Translations under genes and position numbers: made by a program
Notes under the pieces: generated by a model
The model's database searches: none
Seen by the model: the letters and a program-made list of their open reading frames with translations, nothing else
Told to the model about the DNA's origin: nothing
Source of the DNA: Chitinophaga skermanii
Lineage (GTDB): Bacteria > Bacteroidota > Bacteroidia > Chitinophagales > Chitinophagaceae
Length of the DNA: 64,000 bases
Assembly: GCF_003259335.1 (NCBI RefSeq)
Contig: NZ_QLLL01000003.1
Span: 558,001-622,000, forward strand
Reading direction: 5' to 3'
In this document: positions 16,664 to 26,909 of the stretch, in pieces
Numbering within the stretch: position 1 is the first letter of the stretch
Layout of the letters: each line of letters opens with the position of its first letter

Positions 16664-19600
16664 TTATCGTTTAATCAACTTGACTGTTTTTTCAGCTTTA
16701 CCGTCGACTAAAATTTGTAATAAATACATACCCGGAGGTAAGTTGGCCGGAACGTTCACTTTAGATTGGTTTGTTCCACTGAATGAACCAAACACTTCTG
16801 CGTGAACAAGGCGACCTGTCATATCGTACAACAATCCAGCTATTCTGCTTGGGTTACCATCTTTCGACATCGTCAAGTACAGATCTTGTTGGAAAGGATT
16901 CGGGAACGCATTCAACAATTCAAAACTATGACCCTTCACTGCGCTCTCTTTGCTATTTTTAGCAGCCATTTCCATATCTCTCAACACATTCTTCTTAGCG
17001 TAAACCGTCATACCATTTTCAGCACCGGTACCGTCGTTGTTTGAAGCTTGAACAATCAAACCATTTAGGTAACCGTATTGGCTAGCCGCAGAACCATACA
17101 CGCGGATGAAGATTTCGCCATCGCTGTTTGGTACTACTTTATGGATCGTAACAGTATTAGCTGTATTAAGTGCTGCATTGAGGTTAACTGTAGTTGTTCC
17201 AATTTGGTAAACCGTTGTTCTATCACCGGCACCATTTCTACTGCCGAAGAAGGTGAATGAGTATACCAAAGATTGGTTCAAGCCGCTAACACGTAAGATA
17301 GCTGTATCACCACGATCGAGGTAGTAAGACTCTCTCATTACGTTATCTGGAACTACACCGCTGTTGTTACCCGTGTTCATACCCACGTTGTTTGTACCGG
17401 TGAAGTTTCTAATAGTGGTAATGAGCATGCCTGTACCATTGCCATCGTCGTCGGTTGGGTTCACAATTTGCTGACCCAAGTAAGGCAAGATGTTCGTGTT
17501 ATTCCAAGGAGCAGCAGCACCATAATCTACAGAGAAGTTCACATACACACCGTATTTCAACGTAGTGATAACGGCCACATTGCTATAATCTGAGAATGAT
17601 GTAGTGCTGATCTTAGCACGTACTTTATAGTAGTACTTCGTATTGGCAGTTAAACCAGTGTTTGTGTAAGTAGTTACATTGGCAGCAGTAGTTGTTACCA
17701 AAGTATACGTACCCAACAAGGTAGTAGAACGGTAGATTTCGAAACCGATCTCGTCGCTCGTTTTATCTTGCCATTTTAATGTTACAGAAGTACGGTTTGG
17801 ACTTAATGCTTGTAAAGCAGTAGGAGCAGGAGGAATGCCATTGTCAACATAACCTTGTAAAACAACCGCACCTAAGTAACCATAGCTGCTACCAGTACCT
17901 CTTTGAACAGAGAAGGTAATTTCGCCATTGGTTGGGCTTACGCCGTTAATTTGAACAGTGTTAGTAGTGTTGCTTGCTGCATTCAACGTAACTGTAGTTG
18001 AACCTACTGTGTAGTTAGTGCTTCTATTATCGGTTACAGCACCACGGCTACCAAAGAACACGAGGTTGTATTTTTTATTGGCATCTAAGCCAGTAAATTT
18101 CACGCTCTTCGCGGTCGTTGTTTCTTCGTAGTAAGCTGTTTTCATTACTGCATCAGGATAAACACCTGAGTTATTACCAGTTACAGCACCTAAGTCGTTC
18201 GCACCCGTGAAAGCATTTACAACTGTTACGCCGATTGAAGTAGCAGCACCTGTTTCATCCGTTACGTTTGCAATAGCAGCGCCGGCAGTTGGCAGCTTAT
18301 TAAAGTTGTTCCAAGGAGCAGCTGCAGGGTCCGAGTTATTGAAATTGATGTAGTAAGAAGTAAGGTTTTTATCTTTTACTGTTACTGACACTGTTTTTGT
18401 ATCGGAACCACCGTTCACGTCGGTAGCTGTAATGTTAATTGTGTATTTACCAATATGCAAGCTATTGGGCGCTAAGATTAAGTTACCAGAACCGTTACCG
18501 TTATCTACCAAGGTAGCAAAAACAGGTAAAGTGCTAGAGCTTAAAGTGATCGCTTCTCCTGGATCGTCGGAAACTGAAATAGGTACATAGATCGTTGTAT
18601 CAGTTTTCGCTAATACAGCAGGAATATTTGCAATGATTGGGTTTTTATTAGCTGCTTTAATTGAAACGGTATCAGAAGAAGCTGAAGCTCCGTAACTATT
18701 AATGGCTTGTAAGTAGTAGAAGTAGGTAGTGTTTGCAACAGCAGTAGCGTCTGTATATGTTACTGCGTTAGCATTTGTAGCACCACTGTTCAACAAAGTA
18801 TAAGTACCCGCTTTAGAAGTTGAACGATATACATAATATGCCGATTCATTGAATGCAGCATCCACCCAGTTTACTTTCACGCCGTTAGCAACTGTTTCAG
18901 CCGATACGTTACGTGGTTTAGCAGGAGGGTTGCCATCATCGTACAATGCATCAATAACCAAGGCGTTGAGGTAACCGTATTCGTTGTTGGTATTTTCGAT
19001 ATCGATTGTGATTTCACCAGCTGTAGGCAATACGTTATTGATTGCTACCGTGTTGGTGGAGTTACCAATCGCATCCAAAGTAACCGCTGTACCATTGATG
19101 GTGTAGCGCGTTAAACGAGGGCCGGCACCGCCTGGGTTTGTTCTACTGCCAAAGAAAGTAAATGTATACTTGAAGTTAGGCTGGCAACCAGTTAATTTGA
19201 TTGTTTGCTTAGCGTTTTGTGTCCAATAAGCAGATCTGATAACTGCATCCGGGTAAATGCCAGAGTTATTACCGGTATTTACACCTAACAAGTTAGTAGC
19301 ATCGCCACCACCAATGTTTTGCCAGTTAGTTACCACTTTGATACCCAACGTAGTTGTAACGTTGTTAGCATCTTTCAAGTTTTGGAAGTGGTCGTTGATA
19401 GCCGGCGCTTTTGCTGTTCTATTCCAAGGAGCAGCAGCAGTATTACCAGAGCCACCGAAGCTAACGTAGATTTTTTGGTTCGGGTTAACATCGTTTACAG
19501 TGATCGTGAAAGATTTAGTATCTACACCGCCATTGCCATCGTTAACAGTAATAGTAATAGGGTAAGTACCGTTATCACTATAACCCGGTGCTAATGCGAT

Positions 19601-22600
19601 AGACGCTGTTCTATTGCTTGTTGTTAAAGTAGCAAAGCTAGGTAAACCAGTAGCTGTCCATGTTAATACATCAGCTGCATTATCATCACTTGCTGTAAGG
19701 TTCACAGTGCTAGTAGCAGCTTCGTTCAACGTAACGTTTGAAATCGCTGTTAATGCAGGTACAAAGTTGTCGTTTACAACAAGGTTGAACGTAATTGTAT
19801 CAGCACCTCCATGTTGGTCATATACAGAAACCGCAATATTGTTGTACGTATTTTGATCGGTGCTCGTTGGGTTGAATGCCAAAGTAGCCGTACCATTTCC
19901 GTTATCGTTTAAGAAACCAAACGATGGGATATTGGAACCGTAGTATGTTAATTGTTCACCATCAGCATCGCTAGTAGTGATTTCAATTACCATTTGCGTA
20001 CCGTAACGCATTGTACGATTACCAATATTGGTATTAATAACAGGAATATTATTCTTAGTAGTAGCCGAACTTTCGTTAGAATAGTTACCATTACCACCAG
20101 CATTTCTTGCACGTACTTTATAATAATAAGTACTGTTAGAGAACAAATCTTCATCAACATAGCTAGTTGTATTCGCTGGCAACACTTTCAACAACATATA
20201 GTTGCTGTTGTTAGGTTGAGAACGGTACACTTCGTATGCCAATTCATTTGTAGCTACATCGTTCCAAGTTACGTTTACAGATGTAGTACTTGCTGCTGTT
20301 GCTAATAAATTCGTAGCTGCCGCCGGTACTGCAGGTAACGCTTGTGTAGTTGTGTTAGCGGAAATGAAGTTAGAAGAACCACTGGAGTTGATTGCTTGTA
20401 CACGGTAGAAATACTGTGTGCTTGCGTTTACCAGGGAATCAACGTATGTTTTCACATTCGCATTATTCGTAGCAATCACGACGAAAGGTCCAGCGCTTGC
20501 TGTAGCACGGTAGATTTCGAAACCAGATTCGTTATTGCTATTATCGTTCCACGATAAGTTCACTTTGTTATAAGCAGGAGAAGTGGCCACCAATGAAGTT
20601 GGATTCGCAGGTTTTCCTGTTGGCATTGTAAGCGTATCGTTAAATACTGAATTTGGTACCAATTGGCGCGTTGTGATACCTGTTGGTGTGTTCGACCACC
20701 AGATAGCCATATCTTGACCACCACCAGCTTCAAAGAACGCAAATGCTACTTTCTGTAGCCCTTTGGTTAAGTAAAGTGTAACAGGAGAAGAATAAGTAGA
20801 ACCATGTAAGCCGTCGTGGTTAATCGTTGGCGTACCTGTTGGGTTATAATCGCCAAGGTAAAACGCACTACCATCATCCGATTTCAATTCGAATGTATAG
20901 TTACCAGTAGCTGGGATGTTCATATAACCTGTCCACAAGAAACCGAAGTTATCGCCTTGTGTAGCCGGTGATAAATCACTTACGTTATTTACCACGCCTT
21001 CTTTTACCGGTGTAAGGGTGTTGAAGTTTGGTAATTGTGACCAAGCAGTTGGAGTAGTATAGAACTTGTAATTCAAACCATTCAACTTAGCAGCAACAGT
21101 CAATTGATTGCTTGACGCAGAAGTATTTCCACGGACGTCGCGGGCTTTGATCGTGATGTTATATACAGTACGATTCGTTAAACCATACAAACCATAAGTA
21201 GTTGCTGGTGCATCGATCGTATAAGTTTTCACACCGTTTATATAAATATCATACTTGGAGATAGCAACTTCACCTACAGATGCAGTCCAATTGAGTTGCA
21301 TAGACGTAGGTGTGATATTGCTGGCAGTAAGATTACCTGGGGCAGATGGAGGTTTTACGCTACCATTTTCCGTAGTAGTAGTTGCTTCTGGTGTAACAGC
21401 AGCAGCACCATTACCGTTTACTGCACGAACGATATAGTAATATTGCGTGTTTGGAGAAAGGTTGATATCGGTAAACGTTAATACACCTTGACCAACAATA
21501 CCGACCAATTGGTAGTTAGCACCAGGCGTTGACGTTCTGTAAACTTCGAAACCTGTTTCATCATATTGCGGTGCAGGGTTTTCGTTCCAATATAAGCGGA
21601 TTGAACTTTCATTCACAGCAACAGCCGTTAAACCTGTAGCAGCCGGTGGTGCATTGTTACCTGCAGCATTTACAACTAAGTAAGGATTCGATTGTGCACT
21701 ATTACAGCCTTGTAAATCGGTTACTTGCACAATGTAGTTACCTGCGCTAGTGGCATTGTAAACATTTGAAGTACCTAATGTGGTAGCTGTATCAGAAGTT
21801 TTCTTCCATTTAAAACCGAGATAATCGGTAGGTACACGCATTTGAACGCTGTTCACACCGGCTGGTGTTGGAATCACGTTACTAGATAATGTTGGTACAA
21901 CTGAAATGGCAGGAGGAGGGGTACCGGTTCTTACTGAAATAGTAACCGGGATAGGCGACCAATAACTCCAATCGCTACCACGTTTCAAGCGTGCTTTATA
22001 CACACCTGGCGTTGTAGCTACAATGGTATTACCCGTAGCGCCTGCAATCAATGTGTCGTTCTTCATCCATTCGTAACCATCAAAACCGGCAGTAACGCCA
22101 AGGGTAACATTGATAGTTTCGTTAGGACAAAAGATTGTTTTGCCATATAATGGCCAAGGATTTGTTTTGTTAGCGCGGTTAGCCCATGGGAAGAAATCAC
22201 TTTCACCCCACGCGTTATACCAGCAACCATGTCCCACACCAGGATACACAGTACGCTTGATATTACCACCCACACCTAAAATTGTGTTTTGCAAAGCTTG
22301 AGATGTACCAGGATCTGGGTTGGTATCATCGCCACCTTGGAAGTTCCAAACCGAAGTATACTTGAACGAATTGGCTGAGTTACCAAAACTTAAAGATGCC
22401 GCGGAAATTGGTCCCGCTGCAGCTACTAATTTTGGATATGCAATCATAAACTCCCAAGTAGCAGAACCGCCACCTGATAAGCCTTCAACAATGATCCTGT
22501 TCGGATCAACTTTAACTTCTGGAACGAAATAGTTGTTGATCAATTCAGCGATTGTACTGTAATCGCCTGCACCATAGAAACCATTGTCGTTTTGTGGATA

Positions 22601-23008
22601 AAATAAGAATCCATCAAAACTACCATCGTTTACTTTTTGCGCGTGTAATTGACCACCATGGTAAAGGGAATACTCGTTATCATAGTTAGTACCGGCTTCG
22701 CCTACACCATGAAAAAAGATAATTAGTGGATACGTCTTTCCATCGTTCACGCCGTGCTGATAACTCTTGGGGAATTTTAACCTAAATTGAACGCCTTTGT
22801 AAATGTAGCATTTGTAGTCGTCGGTGTTAAAACCTACACGGTCGGTCTTAACCCATTTTGTTAATTGGTTGAAATTTGGAGCTGCCGGGGGCGACGCCGC
22901 ATTGTACTTCACAATCGGGTCGGCCGGGTTGAGTACACCTGTTTGCGCAAAAGCATTCGCCATGCTGATGAGCATTAACAGGGTAAGTAGGTGGTAGAAT
23001 TTTTTCAT
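16664..23008 (-). CDS. Giant secreted multidomain protein with hydrolase domain and T9SS tail
   Basis: A 2114-residue exported protein. In order: signal peptide (1-22); alpha/beta hydrolase (about 45-295) with LIIFFHGVGEAG, GLSGGG nucleophile Ser near 178 and GVGHGCW His near 259; two Ig/PKD-like domains (about 295-450); two fibronectin type III domains (about 455-645); PA14-like domain (about 650-780, with NYTFELKSDDGSAFYLGD); two more FN3 (about 795-985); two cadherin/Ig-like domains (about 990-1175). Then module A1 (about 1180-1365), FN3, cadherin-like, A2 (about 1550-1720), FN3 and A3 (about 1815-1990). It ends with a type IX sorting domain (about 2030-2114, with AFPNPF and PGMYLLQI). The three A modules share APWN, TGNNSGVYPD, FFGSR and YGYL motifs and I do not recognise them. 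A surface-anchored or secreted enzyme or adhesin acting on polysaccharide is likely; the substrate is unknown. Confidence 0.85.
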   Translation of the reverse strand: MKKFYHLLTLLMLISMANAFAQTGVLNPADPIVKYNAASPPAAPNFNQLTKWVKTDRVGFNTDDYKCYIYKGVQFRLKFPKSYQHGVNDGKTYPLIIFFHGVGEAGTNYDNEYSLYHGGQLHAQKVNDGSFDGFLFYPQNDNGFYGAGDYSTIAELINNYFVPEVKVDPNRIIVEGLSGGGSATWEFMIAYPKLVAAAGPISAASLSFGNSANSFKYTSVWNFQGGDDTNPDPGTSQALQNTILGVGGNIKRTVYPGVGHGCWYNAWGESDFFPWANRANKTNPWPLYGKTIFCPNETINVTLGVTAGFDGYEWMKNDTLIAGATGNTIVATTPGVYKARLKRGSDWSYWSPIPVTISVRTGTPPPAISVVPTLSSNVIPTPAGVNSVQMRVPTDYLGFKWKKTSDTATTLGTSNVYNATSAGNYIVQVTDLQGCNSAQSNPYLVVNAAGNNAPPAATGLTAVAVNESSIRLYWNENPAPQYDETGFEVYRTSTPGANYQLVGIVGQGVLTFTDINLSPNTQYYYIVRAVNGNGAAAVTPEATTTTENGSVKPPSAPGNLTASNITPTSMQLNWTASVGEVAISKYDIYINGVKTYTIDAPATTYGLYGLTNRTVYNITIKARDVRGNTSASSNQLTVAAKLNGLNYKFYTTPTAWSQLPNFNTLTPVKEGVVNNVSDLSPATQGDNFGFLWTGYMNIPATGNYTFELKSDDGSAFYLGDYNPTGTPTINHDGLHGSTYSSPVTLYLTKGLQKVAFAFFEAGGGQDMAIWWSNTPTGITTRQLVPNSVFNDTLTMPTGKPANPTSLVATSPAYNKVNLSWNDNSNNESGFEIYRATASAGPFVVIATNNANVKTYVDSLVNASTQYFYRVQAINSSGSSNFISANTTTQALPAVPAAATNLLATAASTTSVNVTWNDVATNELAYEVYRSQPNNSNYMLLKVLPANTTSYVDEDLFSNSTYYYKVRARNAGGNGNYSNESSATTKNNIPVINTNIGNRTMRYGTQMVIEITTSDADGEQLTYYGSNIPSFGFLNDNGNGTATLAFNPTSTDQNTYNNIAVSVYDQHGGADTITFNLVVNDNFVPALTAISNVTLNEAATSTVNLTASDDNAADVLTWTATGLPSFATLTTSNRTASIALAPGYSDNGTYPITITVNDGNGGVDTKSFTITVNDVNPNQKIYVSFGGSGNTAAAPWNRTAKAPAINDHFQNLKDANNVTTTLGIKVVTNWQNIGGGDATNLLGVNTGNNSGIYPDAVIRSAYWTQNAKQTIKLTGCQPNFKYTFTFFGSRTNPGGAGPRLTRYTINGTAVTLDAIGNSTNTVAINNVLPTAGEITIDIENTNNEYGYLNALVIDALYDDGNPPAKPRNVSAETVANGVKVNWVDAAFNESAYYVYRSTSKAGTYTLLNSGATNANAVTYTDATAVANTTYFYYLQAINSYGASASSDTVSIKAANKNPIIANIPAVLAKTDTTIYVPISVSDDPGEAITLSSSTLPVFATLVDNGNGSGNLILAPNSLHIGKYTINITATDVNGGSDTKTVSVTVKDKNLTSYYINFNNSDPAAAPWNNFNKLPTAGAAIANVTDETGAATSIGVTVVNAFTGANDLGAVTGNNSGVYPDAVMKTAYYEETTTAKSVKFTGLDANKKYNLVFFGSRGAVTDNRSTNYTVGSTTVTLNAASNTTNTVQINGVSPTNGEITFSVQRGTGSSYGYLGAVVLQGYVDNGIPPAPTALQALSPNRTSVTLKWQDKTSDEIGFEIYRSTTLLGTYTLVTTTAANVTTYTNTGLTANTKYYYKVRAKISTTSFSDYSNVAVITTLKYGVYVNFSVDYGAAAPWNNTNILPYLGQQIVNPTDDDGNGTGMLITTIRNFTGTNNVGMNTGNNSGVVPDNVMRESYYLDRGDTAILRVSGLNQSLVYSFTFFGSRNGAGDRTTVYQIGTTTVNLNAALNTANTVTIHKVVPNSDGEIFIRVYGSAASQYGYLNGLIVQASNNDGTGAENGMTVYAKKNVLRDMEMAAKNSKESAVKGHSFELLNAFPNPFQQDLYLTMSKDGNPSRIAGLLYDMTGRLVHAEVFGSFSGTNQSKVNVPANLPPGMYLLQILVDGKAEKTVKLIKR

Positions 23009-23619
23009 ACACTAATTGTTGAAAAACCTGGTAATGATTGTATTTTTTTACGCTTGTATGAAACCCTTTAGGCAATAAGGTGCCCTTTGGATCCATTACT
23101 CAGATCTTCCATGGGATGTGGTAGAAATATTCAGTTAATTACACATGGGGCAACATTACGTTGTAGCGTAATAACCGTGAGGTTCTTAAATAGGAAATGA
23201 GGTTAGATAATTATTAGTCGGCAAAATACATATGTATCCATGCTCTAAACAATTTCACAAAAAATGATAACGCGGTGTGTATTCGTCTAAAATTTCCAGG
23301 AAATTGATCGCAAGTTATACATTAATCCTTTCAATGTGCACTTAACTTGGTAAAATACATATAATTGGCGGCGAAAAGTTGATTTTACAAATTAAACGCA
23401 ACAGTAATAACCTAGATCAAAGATGTAAAATATATTTAATATTACAAAATATTTAATTAGCTGATTCCTGTTTTACAATACTTATCACATTACAAAAAAT
23501 TACATTTTAATACCGGGGCGATATATTTTCAATTTGATAAGCGGTGCTAGCGACTAATTCAACTGCAACGCCGTTACAAAATAATTGTATAAATGGTTGT
23601 TTTCGGGAGATAATTGACA
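23009..23619. other. AT-rich intergenic region upstream of the giant gene
   Basis: About 610 bases without a convincing gene. It is strongly AT-rich in 23330-23560. It should hold the promoter of the giant gene on the minus strand and the 3' end of the acyltransferase transcript. I found no exact TAnnTTTG element within the first 100 bases upstream of the ATG and no clear terminator hairpin after 23620. Confidence 0.4.
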
Positions 23620-24672
23620 TTAGCACCCGATTAAAATCCGGCTGTTTTTTCCCGTTATTTTTTTAATGATGATGATCGTTACCGTGGTTAATATCATCAC
23701 TAGGGAAAAACTAATCACCCAATTCAAGATATTACCGGGGATTAATCCACCTACAATTTTCTCGCCCACCTTCCTCACTATCAAAACATAATAATAATGC
23801 AAGAAGTAAATCCCGAAACTCAAAGAAGCCAACGTGGCGAATATCTTCGGCACGTGTGCATCCAACTTCCAAAACCAATAAATAAAGAAACCACAACACA
23901 ACATCTTCTGCAAATACATCCAAGGACCAGCAATAATCTCAAAGTAATAACATGCTGCAAAGGCAGCGAGGGTTAAAGCAGTGATAAATACCCAAGTTTT
24001 TTTTGCGAAGGCTAAATACTGGTTTTTATATCTACTCATAAACATCCCAAACACGTAAGCAGAAGCAAAGTACGTCGCAGTTCTTGGTGTATCACTTAAG
24101 TTTTCGCCGCGTTGTACGTACATCGACACGGCCATTAACAACAATAAAACCCAATACAGCTTAGGGTTACGATCGATTGTAATGAATACAGGCGCCAATA
24201 AATAATAAATTGCTATTACTGGAATAAACCACAACTGAGGCATGTGCGCGCCCCTGGTTATATAATATATTAACTGTTGCCCGAGCGACCAATTCTCAAA
24301 GTTCGGGTACAAAGTCGTTACAATACCCGGAACATCCTTGAAATACAAACGGTACACAAGAATTGGTATCGATATGATAAAATAGGGGATGATAACATTT
24401 TGTAGTTTCTTCTTTAAGTACGATTTGTACTCAAATTTATGCCCGAGGTATTGGAACAAGTAACCCGACATGAATACAAACATAATGGTACAATCCTGGA
24501 AGATAATATCAAATACCAGCTTGGTTTTAGAACCTGTTGGCCATTCAAGTAATATATGAATACTTACCACCAACAAAATCACGAATCCTCGGAAATTATT
24601 GATGTAGTTTAAAAACGATTGTTGCCCATTTTCCTTAATAGGCGGGAGGTTCAAACTTTTTGCAGAAGGCAT
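23620..24672 (-). CDS. Acyltransferase 3 family membrane protein
   Basis: A 350-residue polytopic acyltransferase. The motif NNFRGFVILLVVSIHILLEWPT carries the conserved Arg28 and His39. DCTIMFVFMSGYLFQYLGHKFEYKSYLKKK is typical of the family. About ten helices are predicted. It probably modifies the same polysaccharide as the locus's other acyltransferase, or its lipid-linked precursor. It follows the GT2 gene after 44 bases on the same strand. Confidence 0.9.
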   Translation of the reverse strand: MPSAKSLNLPPIKENGQQSFLNYINNFRGFVILLVVSIHILLEWPTGSKTKLVFDIIFQDCTIMFVFMSGYLFQYLGHKFEYKSYLKKKLQNVIIPYFIISIPILVYRLYFKDVPGIVTTLYPNFENWSLGQQLIYYITRGAHMPQLWFIPVIAIYYLLAPVFITIDRNPKLYWVLLLLMAVSMYVQRGENLSDTPRTATYFASAYVFGMFMSRYKNQYLAFAKKTWVFITALTLAAFAACYYFEIIAGPWMYLQKMLCCGFFIYWFWKLDAHVPKIFATLASLSFGIYFLHYYYVLIVRKVGEKIVGGLIPGNILNWVISFSLVMILTTVTIIIIKKITGKNSRILIGC

Positions 24673-24716
24673 GCCTTAATCTTACTTTAATAGTTGTTGT
24701 ATCAATTACTTATATG

Positions 24717-25904
24717 CTAAGCCGCAGTTGTAGCGGTTTGTCTATTTGCTTTTTCCCATGTAACGGCTTGTTTTTTGCGTATGAAGCGCCAAAATCCTTG
24801 GTACACAGCTATATTCATGAACAAGAAGTAATAAGGAATATATACGGCTTTGTGTTTAATATTTCTCCTAGATAAAATGAAACCCGCTATAGCCAATACA
24901 TAAAACAATGCTTGACCCGCCATCACGCACATATAAAACCAATTAGGTGAGGTAAGTAGTAATATAATGTTCGACACCAATAACAATGGCAGCGATAAAG
25001 GACTCAGCGTCCAACGGAGTACACGGTGTGAAATATATTGCCAAGTTAGTAGGGGATGCTTCCAAAATTGTAGTAAAGCTCCCAGTTTACCAATAGCTTG
25101 GAAGCCACCGGCGCTTATTCTTATTTTACGCTTCTCTTCTTCGCGCATGTTACCGCTAGGTGTTTCCATGGCGTATGCATCGGGCGCGTAGGCTACGCGG
25201 TAGCCTTTTAGGTTAACGCGTAACGAAATCACGAAGTCGTCCAATATAATACCCGGCTCTACGGGTTCATACAATTTTGTTCGTATACTAAATAGCTCCC
25301 CAGCCGCACCTACCACGGAATATAATTGAGCATCCCATTTCTTCAGGGCTGATTCGTATTTCCAATAAATCCCTTCGGTGCCAGCAGCATTCTCAGAATC
25401 GAGGGCAATTACTTTCTTCTCCCCGGCAACACCACCAGTTTGAACATCAGCATAATGTTTAACAATATTCCGGATCGCCTCCTTGTTTAATAATGTATTA
25501 GCGTCGCAAAAAATGGCGATCTCGGCTTGCACGGTTTCCATTGCACGGTTAAGTGCAGCCGTTTTACCTGCGCGTTCAGGTTTATGTAATAATGTTACTT
25601 GTGAATAACGTTCTATAATGCGGGGGGTACCGTCTGAAGAACCATCGGTGATGAAAATGATCTGTAGTTTACCGGTAGGGTAGTCGAGTGAAAGGGTGTT
25701 CTTAATTTTCTCTTCTATGAAGCTTGCTTCGTTATACGCTGCGATGATAAGAGCAGCCGTTGGTTCGAAAGCTGGATCGAAAACAGGCCGTTTTTTAACT
25801 AAGTACTTTATTTTCACCAGTATATACAATAATACACCGTAGCCGACGTAATTATAAAAAACGATGAATAACGTGATGTAAAATATGATAGTAATTGCTG
25901 TCAT
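24717..25904 (-). CDS. Membrane glycosyltransferase family 2
   Basis: A 395-residue processive-type GT2 with an N-terminal helix and about three C-terminal helices, similar in build to poly-N-acetylglucosamine or hyaluronan-type synthases. GT-A motifs are AAYNEASFIEEKIKNTL, FITDGSSDGT, IAIFCDANTLL, GIILDDFVISLR (acceptor-site acidic pair) and, later, QYISHRVLRW, which fits Q/RxxRW. It is first in the minus-strand half of the locus and divergent from the receiver gene. It might make a homopolymer or extend a lipid-linked unit; the sugar is unknown. Confidence 0.88.
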   Translation of the reverse strand: MTAITIIFYITLFIVFYNYVGYGVLLYILVKIKYLVKKRPVFDPAFEPTAALIIAAYNEASFIEEKIKNTLSLDYPTGKLQIIFITDGSSDGTPRIIERYSQVTLLHKPERAGKTAALNRAMETVQAEIAIFCDANTLLNKEAIRNIVKHYADVQTGGVAGEKKVIALDSENAAGTEGIYWKYESALKKWDAQLYSVVGAAGELFSIRTKLYEPVEPGIILDDFVISLRVNLKGYRVAYAPDAYAMETPSGNMREEEKRKIRISAGGFQAIGKLGALLQFWKHPLLTWQYISHRVLRWTLSPLSLPLLLVSNIILLLTSPNWFYMCVMAGQALFYVLAIAGFILSRRNIKHKAVYIPYYFLFMNIAVYQGFWRFIRKKQAVTWEKANRQTATTAA

Positions 25905-26470
25905 AGGCGCATTGGGGGCTAATAAGGCGCCAAATTAAATAACAAAATTGAACCTTCCTAGAAAAAGACCTGCGGCAATATCTCATTTCAAAACACTCAC
26001 GCGCGAATTCTGACCATTCACGAGAAAAAATAGTCCATTTACCAATTTGGATATATTATGAAAATACGGTTTATATACTTTTGGGGAACAATTAGTACAA
26101 AGTGCGAGTGAAATGATGGTTTTGAAAATTTTTTGATAAGATTTGCAAGTATTGCCAATTATTAATAATTTTACCATCGTAAGTTTAAGACATATCAATA
26201 TCATATCAAGACCTCTTCCTTTAAAAAACCTGGCAAGTAATTTTAACTCAATGCCGACATTGACCCTATAAAGAACCTAATAAAAAAACCGTGAATTAAT
26301 CAAATGACATACAGCTATTCGTATGCGTTTTACTAATCGCGTGCCTAAATTTTAACGGCTTATCCTTGAAAGATCGGGCTTGTACAAAGCAAAGTATAAT
26401 TAAATACCAAAATCGCTTGGCTTGTACACACCGGTTTAACAATGCGTTTTTTATTAGTAAACACCTATAA
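25905..26470. other. Divergent intergenic region of the exopolysaccharide locus
   Basis: About 565 AT-rich bases separate the two divergent halves and must contain both promoters. Short frames on the minus strand here are low in complexity and lack family features. On the minus strand near 25938 TTTAATTTGG comes within one base of the -7 consensus. On the plus strand I see no exact match near 26471. Confidence 0.4.
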
Positions 26471-26863
26471 ATGAAAAAGACAATTTTAGTTGTTGATGAT
26501 AGTGCCCCAATTCGATTTTTACTCGAATCTATTCTAGGTAAACAGTACAAAGTGTTTTCCGCCCCAGATGGCTTAACGGCTATGATGTGGTTATCAAAGG
26601 GTAACAAGCCTGATTTGATTATCACAGATATTCAAATGCCGAATATCGACGGATGGGAGTTGGTAAGATACTTAAGCGGTAACGAAATGTATGATAACAT
26701 TCCTGTGATCGTATTGTCTGGTGCCGAAGAAGCGAACGCTCACAACAACAGCTTGGAGTACAAAGTTGCTGAATACATCCGCAAACCGTTTGATCCAATG
26801 AAGTTGATGGAATCTGTAAACAAGTGTATCACGCTGCAGCCTGTTATTACAATTGCTAGCTAA
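26471..26863 (+). CDS. Single-domain response regulator
   Basis: A 130-residue stand-alone receiver domain. The acidic pair Asp9/Asp10 (LVVDDS), phospho-acceptor Asp53 (IITDIQMPNIDGWEL), Ser83 (VIVLSG) and Lys105 (IRKPF) are all in place, so it should be phosphorylatable. No output domain and no histidine kinase are adjacent. It precedes by 46 bases the sugar transferase whose own N-terminus looks like a receiver, which hints at regulation of polysaccharide initiation through protein interaction (inference). Confidence 0.93.
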   Translation: MKKTILVVDDSAPIRFLLESILGKQYKVFSAPDGLTAMMWLSKGNKPDLIITDIQMPNIDGWELVRYLSGNEMYDNIPVIVLSGAEEANAHNNSLEYKVAEYIRKPFDPMKLMESVNKCITLQPVITIAS

Positions 26864-26909
26864 GCCTTGCATCTACAGTATTTTTTAATGTAAAGCCCCA
26901 AGTTTGTTT

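Noticed and set aside
22848-23096. 82-residue frame overlapping the start of the giant gene
   Set aside because: It is an out-of-frame reading of the giant protein's signal peptide region with no independent support.
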